Below are positions 19,705-28,647 of a DNA stretch of 64,000 nt, in pieces. Each line of letters opens with the position of its first letter. The stretch's first letter is position 1. The notes below the pieces were generated by a model. That model did no database searches, was not told the DNA's origin, and saw only the letters and a program-made list of their open reading frames with translations. The DNA is from Streptomyces triculaminicus (GTDB taxonomy: Bacteria > Actinomycetota > Actinomycetes > Streptomycetales > Streptomycetaceae), in NCBI RefSeq assembly GCF_017349075.1, contig NZ_JAFMOF010000001.1, positions 558,001 through 622,000 of the forward strand, in the 5' to 3' direction. The position numbers and the translations under genes are program-made.

Positions 19705-19787
19705 GAAGCCGCACCCGAGGGGCCGGGGCGGCCAGAGCGTCGCCGTAAGGAGCCGCACCCGAGGACCGACCGGAGGGGCCGGGGCGG
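19693..19787. repeat. imperfect tandem duplication of a gene 3' end
   Basis: 19693-19730 (GCGTCGCTGTAAGAAGCCGC...) recurs at 19737-19787 as GCGTCGCCGTAAGGAGCCGC..., with a 9-bp insertion in the second copy. The unit covers the last codons, the stop and 30 bp of downstream sequence. Confidence 0.7.
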
Positions 19788-19903
19788 ACGGGCCGGGCCC
19801 TGGCAGGGGCGTAAGGGTTATTTGCGGCGACACGCGGAGCACCCTCACGCCAGAGGGGGGCGTAAATAATCCAGCCCCGGAAGGGCCCGGCCCGTCCCGC
19901 CCC
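19781..19903. repeat. long imperfect inverted repeat in a convergent intergenic region
   Basis: Arms at 19781-19801 and 19882-19903 match over about 21 bp with one bulge (core ACGGGCCGGGCCCT). Inside them GGTTATTTGCG and CGTAAATAATCC form a second imperfect pair, unusually AT-rich for this genome. It may act as a bidirectional terminator or be a small palindromic element. Confidence 0.65.
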
Positions 19904-19931
19904 GGCCCCGCCCCACCGACGACCCCGCCCC

Positions 19932-20258
19932 CTACAGCCCGCACCGCCGCTCGGCGGCCCGCACAAGCGACACGGCCTCCGCCGCACCCTCGGCCACCCC
20001 GCCGGAGGCGATGAGCGCTTCGGCCAAATCATGGCCGGCCACCGCCACTTGGTCGGCGACCGCGAACATCCCGGCGTCCGGCATTTCCCTCAGCTCGACG
20101 GCCCCCGGCTCCTCGATCCGCTGGGTCCAGGCGGCCAACTCTCGCGCCAGGGCCAGCGCTTCCGCCGCCGCCCCGCGGCTGAGTCGGGACTGGGGAAGGG
20201 TCCGCAGCCGGTCGGCGAAGCTGTCCACGGCGGCCAGGAGAGGCGTCACATCATCCAC
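19932..20258 (-). CDS. hypothetical protein
   Basis: A 108-residue, mostly helical acidic protein starting at GTG 20258 (GTG GAT GAT). It contains LPQSRLSRGAAAEALALARELAAWTQRIEEP and ends RAAERRCGL. No transmembrane segment, signal or known motif is seen. No strong ribosome-binding site is visible. GC bias at third positions is coding-like. Function unknown. Confidence 0.6.
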   Translation of the reverse strand: MDDVTPLLAAVDSFADRLRTLPQSRLSRGAAAEALALARELAAWTQRIEEPGAVELREMPDAGMFAVADQVAVAGHDLAEALIASGGVAEGAAEAVSLVRAAERRCGL

Positions 20259-20356
20259 GCCACGAGCCTATGCGCCGCCCACCGACTGTTGCCAACGCTT
20301 GAACACTCGGGCACGGTGACATGAAGGACCATCATTCCACGCGTCCGGAGGCGCCG

Positions 20357-20587
20357 ATGTCCCACGTCTTCTCCGACGAGACCCACCGGAACCTGCTCTC
20401 CCGAATCCCCCACTGCACCGGCCGCGAAGTAGCCGACTGGCTGCGCACGGTCGAAGAAGGACCCTCTCTCTTCCGCTTCGAGGAGAAGGTCAGCTGGCTG
20501 CGCGGAGAGCACAATCTCGCTTACGGCCACGCAAAGGCGATCGTCCACGAGTACGACCTGCGACGGGCCGCGCGGAAGCTCCGGTAG
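20357..20587 (+). CDS. DUF4287-family small protein
   Basis: This 76-residue protein matches the DUF4287 pattern common in actinobacteria: HRNLLSRIPHCTGREVADWL, RFEEKVSWLRGEHNLAYGHAKAIVHEYDLRR. Start ATG 20357 has GGAGG 6 nt upstream; ATG 20321 has none. Biochemical role is not known. A perfect 19-bp hairpin ends the transcript. Confidence 0.85.
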   Translation: MSHVFSDETHRNLLSRIPHCTGREVADWLRTVEEGPSLFRFEEKVSWLRGEHNLAYGHAKAIVHEYDLRRAARKLR

Positions 20588-20602
20588 CGGGCGCCGCAAA
20601 CA

Positions 20603-20643
20603 CGACGGGGCCCGGGAGGACAAAGTCCTCCCGGGCCCCGTCG
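20603..20643. terminator. bidirectional terminator
   Basis: A perfect 19-bp stem with an AAA loop (CGACGGGGCCCGGGAGGAC and complement) lies between the convergent DUF4287 and Bax-inhibitor-like genes. Confidence 0.9.
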
Positions 20644-20685
20644 CCGGCCGGGGATCCCCCGTCACCGGTTACGCATTTATGCGCG

Positions 20686-21573
20686 CTAGTCGTTATTCAG
20701 GATCGCGATGAGCCGGAGGATCTCGGTGTAGATCCACACCAGCGTCATCGTCAGACCGAACGCCGCCAGCCACGACTCCTCGCGCGGAGCGCCGTACCGC
20801 ACGCCGTCCTCGACCTGCTTGAAGTCAAGCGCCAGGAACGCCGCACCGATCACGACGCCGATGACGCCGAAGACGATGCCCAGGCCGCCGGTGCGCAGGC
20901 CGAGCCCGTCACCGCCGACGAAGACGGCGACCAGGACGTTGACCAGCGACAGCAGCGCGAAGCCGATGGCGGCGCCGATCACGAACCGCATGAAGCGGGC
21001 GTTGACCCTGATGATCTTGGCCCGGTAGGCGATCAGCACACCGGCGAAGACGGCCATCGTGCCGAGCACGGCCTGCATCGGGGCGCCCTTGGCGACCTCG
21101 TTGTAGACCTGGCTGATGACGCCGAGGAACAGGCCCTCGAAGACGGCGTAGCCCAGGATGAGCGCCGGGGAGACCGTGCGCCGGAAGGACTGGACGAAGC
21201 CGAGCACCATGGCCACGAGGCCGGCCGCGAAGCCGACGCCCACGGGCAGCCGCAGCGCCCAGGCGGCGCCGGCGGCGAGGACCACGAGGCCCAGCGTGAT
21301 GGAGGTCCGCGCGACGACGTCGTCGATCGTCATGCGGTCGGCGGCGCGCGCGGGCGCCTGCGGGGGGTAGCCCTGCTGAAGGTCCGGACCGCCCTGGGCG
21401 TACGGGTTGGCCGCGTAGGGGTTGGCGGGCTGGCCGTAGGGGTTTCCGGCGTACGGGTTGGCCGCGTACGGGTTGCCCTGGGCCTGCGCGGTCCCGGCCT
21501 GCGGGCCCGCGTCGAAGCCCGCGTGACCGCCGCTGAACCCCCGTCGCGAGAAGACCGGGTTCCTGCTCCTCAT
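20686..21573 (-). CDS. Bax inhibitor-1/YccA-family membrane protein
   Basis: The 295-residue protein has an N-terminal low-complexity tail (about residues 20-75) with repeated NPYAANPYA-type units, followed by seven hydrophobic segments typical of the Bax inhibitor-1-like actinobacterial family; the end (VWIYTEILRLIAILNND) is characteristic. ATG 21573 has GGAGGAG 5 nt upstream. Likely a cytoplasmic-membrane protein; ion-leak activity is known for relatives but not shown here. The bldA-type tRNA gene lies 297 bp upstream on the same strand. Confidence 0.88.
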   Translation of the reverse strand: MRSRNPVFSRRGFSGGHAGFDAGPQAGTAQAQGNPYAANPYAGNPYGQPANPYAANPYAQGGPDLQQGYPPQAPARAADRMTIDDVVARTSITLGLVVLAAGAAWALRLPVGVGFAAGLVAMVLGFVQSFRRTVSPALILGYAVFEGLFLGVISQVYNEVAKGAPMQAVLGTMAVFAGVLIAYRAKIIRVNARFMRFVIGAAIGFALLSLVNVLVAVFVGGDGLGLRTGGLGIVFGVIGVVIGAAFLALDFKQVEDGVRYGAPREESWLAAFGLTMTLVWIYTEILRLIAILNND

Positions 21574-21869
21574 CTCACTCCTCCATGGCCACACGGCGCG
21601 GCCTTGGGCTCAAGGGTAATAGGTAGGCAAAAGAACGACTCTCCTGCTTCGGGACGATCTTTTCTTACCGCACTCCGTACCGGATGCCTACCGGATGCCC
21701 ACCGGATGTCTGCTGGATGCCTGCGGATACGTACCGGACAACGCGAACGGGCGACGATCGGTTCCGCGAAGAACGCGGGAAAGCGGGTATTCCCGCGTGG
21801 CGCCCGGTCCGCACGATACGGAAGGGCGCCGAGGCGACGGGTGAAGCTGCAGGGAAGCGGAGCAGGAAG

Positions 21870-21952
21870 TGCCCGGAGCCGGACTTGAACCGGCACGGCC
21901 CGAAGGGCCAGCGAGGTTTAAGCTCGCCGTGTCTGCATTCCACCATCCGGGC
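21870..21952 (-). tRNA. bldA: tRNA-Leu (anticodon UAA), bldA
   Basis: Read on the minus strand, 83 nt fold as a class II tRNA. The acceptor stem GCCCGGA/TCCGGGC, the D-arm GTGGAATGCAGACAC and the anticodon stem GCGAG/CTCGC around loop CTTAAAC (anticodon TAA at 21918-21920) are clear. A long variable arm (GGCCCTTCGGGCC) and the T-loop TTCAAGT complete it. CCA is not encoded. In Streptomyces this is the only tRNA reading the rare UUA codon and controls development and antibiotic production; the bldA name follows from the anticodon and remembered position. Confidence 0.96.
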
Positions 21953-22355
21953 GTGGGCTCTCGGGCAGGAGCGGGCGGAGAGGTGCGCGAACCTCCACCG
22001 CGAGGAGAGCAGGACGAGCCTAGCCGGGCAGCGCCCCCCAATCAGCGGAACGATGACCCGAGGTTGTCTTATTTTAATGGCAACTGAGCCCCCATCAGTG
22101 CAGGGATGACGCCTTTGGCACATGCCAGAGGCCCATCTCCCCCGTTCATCACCCCACCCCCGGGAGGAAGCGGAATTGTCGCAATCTCGTCGCTCTCGGT
22201 AAGCACCCGTCTCCTACCCAGGGATGACGGGGCCGCCCTCGCGTACCTCCCGAGACTGCCCCGAGAACCGGAGCTCCGGCTGATCCGCGCCCCGTGTCCG
22301 CACAGGACCATGGAGTACGTCCCCTGACATGCCGTCCCGACAGGAGCGCTCCACC
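21953..22355. other. 403-bp intergenic region between bldA and an ABC exporter operon
   Basis: This gap separates divergent bldA and the ABC ATPase gene, so it must carry both promoters. An AT-rich patch at 22070-22083 (CCATTAAAATAAGA on the minus strand) is the best bldA promoter candidate. No supported open reading frame or hairpin is seen in the rest. Confidence 0.45.
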
Positions 22356-23138
22356 GTGACCACCACCCCCTTCGGCGCCCCGACCGCCGTCCGCAGCACC
22401 GCGGTCGCAGCCCGCGCCACGGATCTCACCAAGGTCTACGGACAGGGCGAGACGCAGGTGGTCGCGCTGGACGCGGTCTCCGTGGAGTTCCGGCAGGCCG
22501 AGTTCACCGCGATCATGGGCCCGTCCGGCTCCGGCAAGTCGACCCTCATGCACTGCATGGCCGGCCTCGACTCCGTCTCCGGCGGCTCCGCCCGCATCGG
22601 CGACACCGAGCTGACCACCCTCAACGACAAGAAGCTGACCCGGCTGCGCCGCGACAAGATCGGCTTCATCTTCCAGGCCTTCAACCTGCTGCCGACGCTG
22701 ACCGCCCTGGAGAACATCACGCTCCCCATGGACATCGCCGGTCGCAAGCCCGACAAGCAGTGGCTCGACATGGTCGTCGACACCGTCGGCCTGTCCGGAC
22801 GGCTCAAGCACCGCCCGAACCAGCTCTCCGGCGGCCAGCAGCAGCGCGTGGCCGTCGCCCGCGCCCTGGCCGGCCGCCCCGAGATCATGTTCGCCGACGA
22901 GCCCACCGGAAACCTCGACTCCCGCTCCGGCGCCGAGGTCCTCGGCTTCCTGCGCAACTCCGTGCGCGAACTCGGCCAGACCGTCGTCATGGTCACCCAC
23001 GACCCCGTCGCCGCCTCCTACGCCGACCGCGTCGTCTTCCTCGCCGACGGCAGCATCGTCGACGAAATGCGCGACCCCACCGCCGACGCCGTCCTGGACC
23101 GCATGAAGCGGTTCGACGCCAAGGGCCGTACGAGCTGA
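22356..23138 (+). CDS. ABC transporter ATP-binding protein (MacB/LolD-type)
   Basis: The 260-residue ATPase has Walker A GPSGSGKST (K61), Q-loop IFQAFNLLPT, signature LSGGQQQRVAVARAL, Walker B ADEPTGNLDSRSG and H-switch VMVTHDP. These belong to the LolD/MacB class that works with FtsX-type permeases. GTG 22356 with AGGAG 9 nt upstream is preferred over ATG 22329. The permease gene follows 36 bp later. A close paralogue is at 49750-50538. Confidence 0.93.
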   Translation: MTTTPFGAPTAVRSTAVAARATDLTKVYGQGETQVVALDAVSVEFRQAEFTAIMGPSGSGKSTLMHCMAGLDSVSGGSARIGDTELTTLNDKKLTRLRRDKIGFIFQAFNLLPTLTALENITLPMDIAGRKPDKQWLDMVVDTVGLSGRLKHRPNQLSGGQQQRVAVARALAGRPEIMFADEPTGNLDSRSGAEVLGFLRNSVRELGQTVVMVTHDPVAASYADRVVFLADGSIVDEMRDPTADAVLDRMKRFDAKGRTS

Positions 23139-23174
23139 TCACCGCCGGACTCGATCTCCAGGACTGACCCCGAA

Positions 23175-25694
23175 ATGTTCCGTACCGCCCTGCGCAACGT
23201 GCTCGCGCACAAGGCCCGGCTGATGATGACGGTGCTCGCCGTGATGCTCGGCGTGGCCTTCGTCTCCGGCACCCTCGTCTTCACCTCGACCATCTCCGCC
23301 GCGTACCAGAAGAGCTCCGAGAAGGGCTTCACGGGCGTCGACGTCGCCGTCGAGCCCCACCGGGCGTCCGGCGACGAGGACAAGCCCGGCCGGACCCCCA
23401 AGCTCGGCCGGCGGCTGCTCGACCAGGCCGGCAAGGTCCCCGGCGCCGCCTCCGCCACCGGCTCGGTCAGCGGCTTCGCCGCCGTCGCCGACAAGAACGG
23501 CAAGCTCGTCGGCGAGGGCTTCAACTCCTCCGGCGCCAACTACTACGCGGGCGGCGGCGGCAAGGACCCCCGCTACCCCATGAAGAGCGGCCGCGCGCCG
23601 CAGGGCGCCGGCGAGATCGCCCTCGACGCCAAGACCGCCGAGCGCGCCGGCTACAAGGTCGGCGACACCGTCCGGGTCTCCGTCGACGGACCGGTCCTGC
23701 GACAGAAGCTCACCGGCGTCTTCACCACCGACGACGGCAACGTCTCCGCCGGCGGCAGCCTCGCCCTCTTCGACACGCCCACCGCCCAGAAGCTCTACGC
23801 ACAGCCCGGCGAGTTCGACCGGATCGACGTGAAGGCGGCGGCCGGCACCTCCCAGGCCGCGCTGAAGGCGTCCGTCGAGAAGATCCTGCCCAAGGACGCC
23901 AAGGCCACCACGGCCAAGGAGCTCGCCGACGAGCAGAGCCGGGTGATCGCCCAGGGCATGGACGGCATGCGCACCAGCCTGCTGGTCTTCGCGGGCATAG
24001 CCCTCTTCGTCGGCGTCTTCATCATCGCCAACACCTTCACCATGCTGGTCTCCCAGCGCACCAAGGAGCTGGCGCTGCTGCGCGCGGTCGGCGCGAGCCG
24101 CCGCCAGGTCACCCGCTCGGTGCTCATCGAGGCGTTCGTCGTGGGCTCGGTCGCGGGCGTCACCGGTCTGCTCGCGGGCATCGGCATCGGCGCCGGCCTG
24201 CGGGCGCTGATCGGCGGCACCGGCGCCACCATCCCGGACGGCCCGCTGGTGATCGCCCCGAGCACGGTCCTGGTGTCCATGGTCGTCGGCGTCGTCGTCA
24301 CCATGCTCGCCGCGTGGCTGCCCGGCCGCCGCGCCGCGAAGATCCCGCCGGTCGCCGCGATGAACAGCGTGCACGCGGTGGCCACCACCAAGTCCCTGGT
24401 GGTCCGCAACTCCATCGGCGGCGTCATCACCGCCATCGGTGCCGCGATCGTCCTGACCGCCACCAGCTCGACCATGATGGGTCTGGGCGCGGGCCTGGTC
24501 CTCATCGGCGTGTTCGTGCTGACGCCGCTGCTGTCCCGCCCGGTGATCGCCGCCGCGGCCCCGATCCTGCGCCCGTTCGGCATGACCGGCAAGCTGGCCC
24601 GGCAGAACGCGGTCCGCAACCCGCGCCGCACCGCCGCCACCGCCTCCGCGCTGATGATCGGCCTCACCCTGATCACCGGCCTGACGGTGATCGCCGGCAG
24701 CGTGCAGCAGGCCATCGACAAGATGGCCACCGGCTCCATGAAGGCCGACTACGTCGTCTCCATGGCCAGCATGACCCCGCTGTCCACCGACGTGGAGAAG
24801 AAGCTCTCCGCGCACCCGGACGTCGCCGCCACCAGCCCGCTGCGCAGCTCCTGGTCCATGGTCGCCGGCGAGCACAGGGAGCTCATGGGCGTCAACGGCG
24901 CCGCCATCGGCAAGCTGATGAACCTCGAGTTCACGTCGGGCTCCTTCGCCGGCCTCTCGGGCGGCCACGTCGTCATCGACGACGCCACGTCCCGCACCAA
25001 CCACTGGAAGACCGGCTCGTCCCTCGACGTCACCTTCGAGGACGGCAAGAAGGCCAGGCTGACGGTCTCCGGCGTCTACAAGGGCAACGACCTGATGCGC
25101 GGCATCATGGTCGACACCAGGACGCTGGCCCCGCACCAGAGCCAGATCGACGACCGCCAGGTGCTGGTCAAGACCAAGGCCGGCACCAGCGAGGCCACCA
25201 AGGACGCGCTGGGCAAGGCCCTCGGCGACAACCCCGCCATCCGGATCCAAACCAAGCAGGACATCTCCGACGGCATCTCCAAGGGCATCAGCCTGCTGCT
25301 CAACATGCTCTACGGCCTGCTGGCCATGGCCGTGGTCGTCGCCGTCCTCGGCGTCGTCAACACCCTGGCGATGTCGGTCTTCGAGCGCCGGCAGGAGATC
25401 GGCATGCTGCGCGCCATCGGCCTGGACCGCAAGGGCATCAAGCGCATGGTGCGGCTGGAGTCCCTGATCATCTCGGTCTTCGGCGGTGTGATGGGTGTCG
25501 GGCTGGGCGTCTTCTTCGGCTGGGCCGCGGGCGACCTCATCAAGAAGGGCATCAGCACCTACGAGCTGGTGCTGCCCTGGGAGCGCATGGGCATCTTCCT
25601 GCTGCTGTCCGCCCTGGTGGGCGTGCTGGCCGCGCTGTGGCCCGCCCGCCGGGCGGCCAAGCTGAACATGCTCGACGCCATCAAGGCGGAGTAG
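23175..25694 (+). CDS. ABC transporter permease, FtsX/MacB-like
   Basis: The 839-residue permease has the double FtsX arrangement: an N-terminal transmembrane helix, an extracellular domain (about 40-260), three helices (LLVFAGIALFVGVFIIANTFTMLVSQRTKELALLRA region), an N-terminal-like fourth helix, a second extracellular domain and a closing FtsX core (NTLAMSVFERRQEIGMLRAIGL). Partner of the upstream ATPase. Likely function is export, or mechanical sensing or detoxification at the envelope; substrate unknown. It is a paralogue of the 47180-49753 permease. Confidence 0.92.
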   Translation: MFRTALRNVLAHKARLMMTVLAVMLGVAFVSGTLVFTSTISAAYQKSSEKGFTGVDVAVEPHRASGDEDKPGRTPKLGRRLLDQAGKVPGAASATGSVSGFAAVADKNGKLVGEGFNSSGANYYAGGGGKDPRYPMKSGRAPQGAGEIALDAKTAERAGYKVGDTVRVSVDGPVLRQKLTGVFTTDDGNVSAGGSLALFDTPTAQKLYAQPGEFDRIDVKAAAGTSQAALKASVEKILPKDAKATTAKELADEQSRVIAQGMDGMRTSLLVFAGIALFVGVFIIANTFTMLVSQRTKELALLRAVGASRRQVTRSVLIEAFVVGSVAGVTGLLAGIGIGAGLRALIGGTGATIPDGPLVIAPSTVLVSMVVGVVVTMLAAWLPGRRAAKIPPVAAMNSVHAVATTKSLVVRNSIGGVITAIGAAIVLTATSSTMMGLGAGLVLIGVFVLTPLLSRPVIAAAAPILRPFGMTGKLARQNAVRNPRRTAATASALMIGLTLITGLTVIAGSVQQAIDKMATGSMKADYVVSMASMTPLSTDVEKKLSAHPDVAATSPLRSSWSMVAGEHRELMGVNGAAIGKLMNLEFTSGSFAGLSGGHVVIDDATSRTNHWKTGSSLDVTFEDGKKARLTVSGVYKGNDLMRGIMVDTRTLAPHQSQIDDRQVLVKTKAGTSEATKDALGKALGDNPAIRIQTKQDISDGISKGISLLLNMLYGLLAMAVVVAVLGVVNTLAMSVFERRQEIGMLRAIGLDRKGIKRMVRLESLIISVFGGVMGVGLGVFFGWAAGDLIKKGISTYELVLPWERMGIFLLLSALVGVLAALWPARRAAKLNMLDAIKAE

Positions 25695-25720
25695 CCCGCA
25701 CGCGCAAGCGGAAATGCGGA

Positions 25721-25754
25721 GAAGGGGCCCGGTCCATGCGGACCGGGCCCCTTC
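25721..25754. terminator. bidirectional terminator
   Basis: GAAGGGGCCCGGTCC pairs perfectly with its complement around ATGC, between the convergent permease and CFA synthase genes. Confidence 0.9.
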
Positions 25755-25767
25755 GCGCGTCCCGACG

Positions 25768-27081
25768 CTAGCCGCGCCAGTCGCGGGTGCGCAGGGACAG
25801 GCCCGGCTCGCCGGACTCCGGCGTGCGCACCGCCAGTACCTGGTTCACGCCGATGCGGTTGCGCTCGAAGGACAGGGCCGAGGCGGCCATGTACAGCCGC
25901 CAGACGCGGGCCCGGCCCGGGGAGGTGAGCCGTACGGCCTCGTCCCAGTGGGTCTCCAGGTTGGCCACCCACTGGCGCAGCGTCAGGGCGTAGTGCTCGC
26001 GCAGGGCCTCCACGTCCCGGACCTCGAACCCGGCCTCCTCCAGCTGGGCGACGGTCCGCCCGACGGGGGCGAGCTCGCCGTCGGGGAAGACGTAGCGGTC
26101 TATGAACTCGTCGACGCGGTAGGCCTCCTCGTCCTTCAGGGGGCGGCGGGCGATCTGGTGGTTCAGCAGCCTGCCGCCGGGCCGGAGCAGGGCGTAGAGG
26201 TCGGCGGCGTACTCGGCGTAGCGGGCGGAGCCGACGTGCTCGGCCATGCCGACGGAGGAGATGGCGTCGTAGGGCCCGTCGGAGACCAGCCGGTAGTCCT
26301 GGACGCGGATCTCGATACGGTCCGTCAGGCCGGCCTCGGCGACGCGCTTGCGGGCGTAGGCGGCCTGTTCCTCGGAGAGGGTGATGCCGACGGCGCTCAC
26401 CCCGTACTCGCGGGCGGCGTGCAGCACCATCGAGCCCCAGCCGCAGCCGACGTCCAGCAGGCGCCGGCCCGGCCCGAGGTCCAGCTTGCGGCAGATGAGG
26501 TCGAGCTTGGCGCGCTGGGCGTCCTCGAGGGTGGAGCCGGGACTCTCCCAATAGGCGCAGGAGTAGACCATGGAGGGGCCGAGGACCCGCTCGTAGAAGG
26601 CGTTGCCGACGTCGTAGTGGTGGCTGATGGCCTGCCTGTCGCGGCGCAGGGTGTGCAGCGGGCCGCCGGTGCGGCGGGCCTCCTCGGGCGGTGGCGCGGG
26701 CGGCGCCCAGGGTCCGGCGAGGGCGATCAGCTCGCGGCCCGCGGCGCGCAGCGCCGGGTCGCGCAGGGCGCCGAGGAGGGCGGCGGGGCCGGCGGGCCGG
26801 GCGGCGTCCTCGGCGCGCTCCCACAGGGAGCCGGCGAGCAGGTCGAGGGCTTCGTAGAGGTCGCCCTCGACGTCGAGGTCGCCGGCGACCCAGGCGCGCG
26901 CCAGGCCGAGCTCGCCCGGCTTCCACAGCAGGCGGCGCAGGGCGCGGCGGTGATTGATGATCAGGACGGGAGTGCCGGGCGGTCCCGACTCGCTGCGGTC
27001 CCAGGCGCGCAGGCGGACGGGGAAGGGCCTCCCCAGTACCTGCTCGGCGAGCGTGGTGAGCCGCGAGGCGGCCTCGGCCAT
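25768..27081 (-). CDS. cyclopropane-fatty-acyl-phospholipid synthase family methyltransferase
   Basis: The 437-residue protein has the CFA synthase layout: an N-terminal lipid-binding region (RALRRLLWKPGELGLARAWVAGDLDV) and a SAM-dependent domain with ISHHYDVGNAFYERVLGPSMVYSCAYW, LLDVGCGWGSM (SAM-binding), GITLSEEQ and the EHVG motif. It transfers a methylene group from SAM to unsaturated acyl chains in membrane phospholipids. ATG 27081 has GGAGGTG 6 nt upstream; an ATG at 27096 precedes that site. A palindrome 22 bp upstream may be an operator. Confidence 0.9.
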   Translation of the reverse strand: MAEAASRLTTLAEQVLGRPFPVRLRAWDRSESGPPGTPVLIINHRRALRRLLWKPGELGLARAWVAGDLDVEGDLYEALDLLAGSLWERAEDAARPAGPAALLGALRDPALRAAGRELIALAGPWAPPAPPPEEARRTGGPLHTLRRDRQAISHHYDVGNAFYERVLGPSMVYSCAYWESPGSTLEDAQRAKLDLICRKLDLGPGRRLLDVGCGWGSMVLHAAREYGVSAVGITLSEEQAAYARKRVAEAGLTDRIEIRVQDYRLVSDGPYDAISSVGMAEHVGSARYAEYAADLYALLRPGGRLLNHQIARRPLKDEEAYRVDEFIDRYVFPDGELAPVGRTVAQLEEAGFEVRDVEALREHYALTLRQWVANLETHWDEAVRLTSPGRARVWRLYMAASALSFERNRIGVNQVLAVRTPESGEPGLSLRTRDWRG

Positions 27082-27102
27082 GTCGCACACCTCCATGATG
27101 AA

Positions 27103-27129
27103 GTGTCAGGAGATAGTTTCATCTGACAC
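27103..27129. promoter_or_regulatory. candidate operator of the CFA synthase gene
   Basis: GTGTCAG (27103-27109) and CTGACAC (27123-27129) form an exact inverted repeat with 13 nt between arms, 22-48 bp upstream of the start. Spacing suits a TetR-type dimer pair. The regulator is not in the window. Confidence 0.4.
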
Positions 27130-27202
27130 CTGAACACCAACAGGCCGTGCTGTAGTCCTTCTGCCGATCCAGATTAGGTCAACTTCGCGTTCCGGGTACG
27201 CC

Positions 27203-27240
27203 GAAGGGCGCCCACCCCACGGATTTGGTGGACGCCCTTC
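27203..27240 (-). terminator. terminator after ndh
   Basis: GAAGGGCGCCCACC and GGTGGACGCCCTTC pair with one mismatch, 16 bp past the ndh stop. Confidence 0.75.
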
Positions 27241-27255
27241 CGGTCGATGCCGTGC

Positions 27256-28647
27256 TTAGGAGGCCTTCGCCTTCTGGCCCTGGTTCGCGTCGGCCTTGGC
27301 GGCCGGCTGCGGGGCCGGCTTGGCGGCCTCGTAGAACTCCTCGCGCGGGTTCTCCATGGCGCGCAGGGAGACGACCTCGCGCTTGAGGAACATGGCCAGG
27401 GTCCAGTCCGCGAAGATGCGGATCTTGCGGTTCCAGGTCGGCATGGCCATGCCGTGGTAGCCACGGTGCATGTACCAGGCCAGCCGGCCCTTGAGCTTGA
27501 TCTTGGTCTTGCCCATGACGATCATCGCGACGCCCTTGTGGAGGCCGAGGCCCGCCACCGCGCCCTTGTTGGCGTGCGAGTACGTCTTCTGCGGGAAGCC
27601 GCGCATGCCGGACAGGACGTTGTCGCCGAGGACCTTGGCCTGGCGCAGCGCGTGCTGGGCGTTCGGCGGGCACCAGGCGTTCTCGTTGCCCGCCTTGCGG
27701 CCGACCATGTCCGGGACCTGGGCGTTGTCGCCCGCGGCCCAGATGTAGTCGGTGCCCTGGACCTGGAGGGTCTCGGAGGTGTCGACGTGGCCGCGCGGGC
27801 CCAGCGGCAGGCCGAAGCGGGACAGCGCCGGGTTGGGCTTGACGCCCGCGGTCCACACGATCGTGTTGGAGTCGACCTCGAGGCCGTTCTTCAGCACGAC
27901 GTGGCCGTCGACGCAGGAGTCCATGGAGGTCGAGAGGTAGATCTCGACGCCGCGGCTCTCCAGGTGCTTCTTGCCGTACTCGCCGAGCTTCGGACCGACC
28001 TCGGGGAGGATCTTGTCCGCGGCGTCGACGAGGATGAAGCGCATGTCCTCGCGCTTCACGTTCGGGTAGTACTTGGCGGCGTCCCGCGCCATGTCCTCGA
28101 CCTCGCCGATCGTCTCGGCGCCGGCGAAGCCGCCACCGATGAAGACGAAGGTCAGCGCCTTGCGGCGGATCTCCTCGTCCTTCGTCGAGTCGGCCTTGTC
28201 CAGCTGCTCGAGAACGTGGTTGCGCAGGCCGATGGACTCCTCGATGCCCTTCATGCCGATGCCGTTCTCGGCAAGGCCGGGGATCGGGAAGGTACGGGAG
28301 ACGGCGCCGAGCGCGATCACCAGGTAGTCGAAAGGCAGCTCGTACGCCTCGCCGACGAGCGGCGCGATCGTGGCGACCTTGCGGTCCTGGTCGATCGTGG
28401 TGACACGGCCGGTGAGAACCTCCGCCTTGGGCAGGACGCGGCGCAGCGGCACCACGACGTGGCGCGGCGAGATGCTGCCGGCGGCTGCTTCAGGGAGGAA
28501 GGGCTGGTACGTCATGTACGAGCGCGGGTCGACGACCGTGACGGTCGCCTCGCCGTAGCGCATCTTCTTCAGAATGCGACGTGCCGCGTACAGGCCGACG
28601 TACCCACCGCCTACTACGAGGATCCGTGGACGCTCCGTGGTGCTCAT
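27256..28647 (-). CDS. ndh: type II NADH dehydrogenase (NADH:quinone oxidoreductase)
   Basis: The 463-residue flavoprotein oxidises NADH and passes electrons to quinone without proton pumping. Two Rossmann motifs are visible: ILVVGGGYVGLYAARR at residue 8 (FAD) and TFVFIGGGFAGAETIGE near 172 (NADH), plus WAAGDNAQVPD and the C-terminal amphipathic region (RKIRIFADWTLAMFLKREVV) that binds the membrane face. ATG 28647 is chosen; GTG 28665 is possible. A Rex operator 320 bp upstream suggests control by the NADH/NAD+ ratio, as known for Streptomyces ndh. Confidence 0.93.
   Translation of the reverse strand: MSTTERPRILVVGGGYVGLYAARRILKKMRYGEATVTVVDPRSYMTYQPFLPEAAAGSISPRHVVVPLRRVLPKAEVLTGRVTTIDQDRKVATIAPLVGEAYELPFDYLVIALGAVSRTFPIPGLAENGIGMKGIEESIGLRNHVLEQLDKADSTKDEEIRRKALTFVFIGGGFAGAETIGEVEDMARDAAKYYPNVKREDMRFILVDAADKILPEVGPKLGEYGKKHLESRGVEIYLSTSMDSCVDGHVVLKNGLEVDSNTIVWTAGVKPNPALSRFGLPLGPRGHVDTSETLQVQGTDYIWAAGDNAQVPDMVGRKAGNENAWCPPNAQHALRQAKVLGDNVLSGMRGFPQKTYSHANKGAVAGLGLHKGVAMIVMGKTKIKLKGRLAWYMHRGYHGMAMPTWNRKIRIFADWTLAMFLKREVVSLRAMENPREEFYEAAKPAPQPAAKADANQGQKAKAS

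Noticed and set aside
18766..19944. 392-codon minus-strand frame opposite the 18901 gene
   Set aside because: Arg/Ala/Gly-rich shadow translation with no motif and no ribosome-binding site; the plus-strand gene has normal codon bias.
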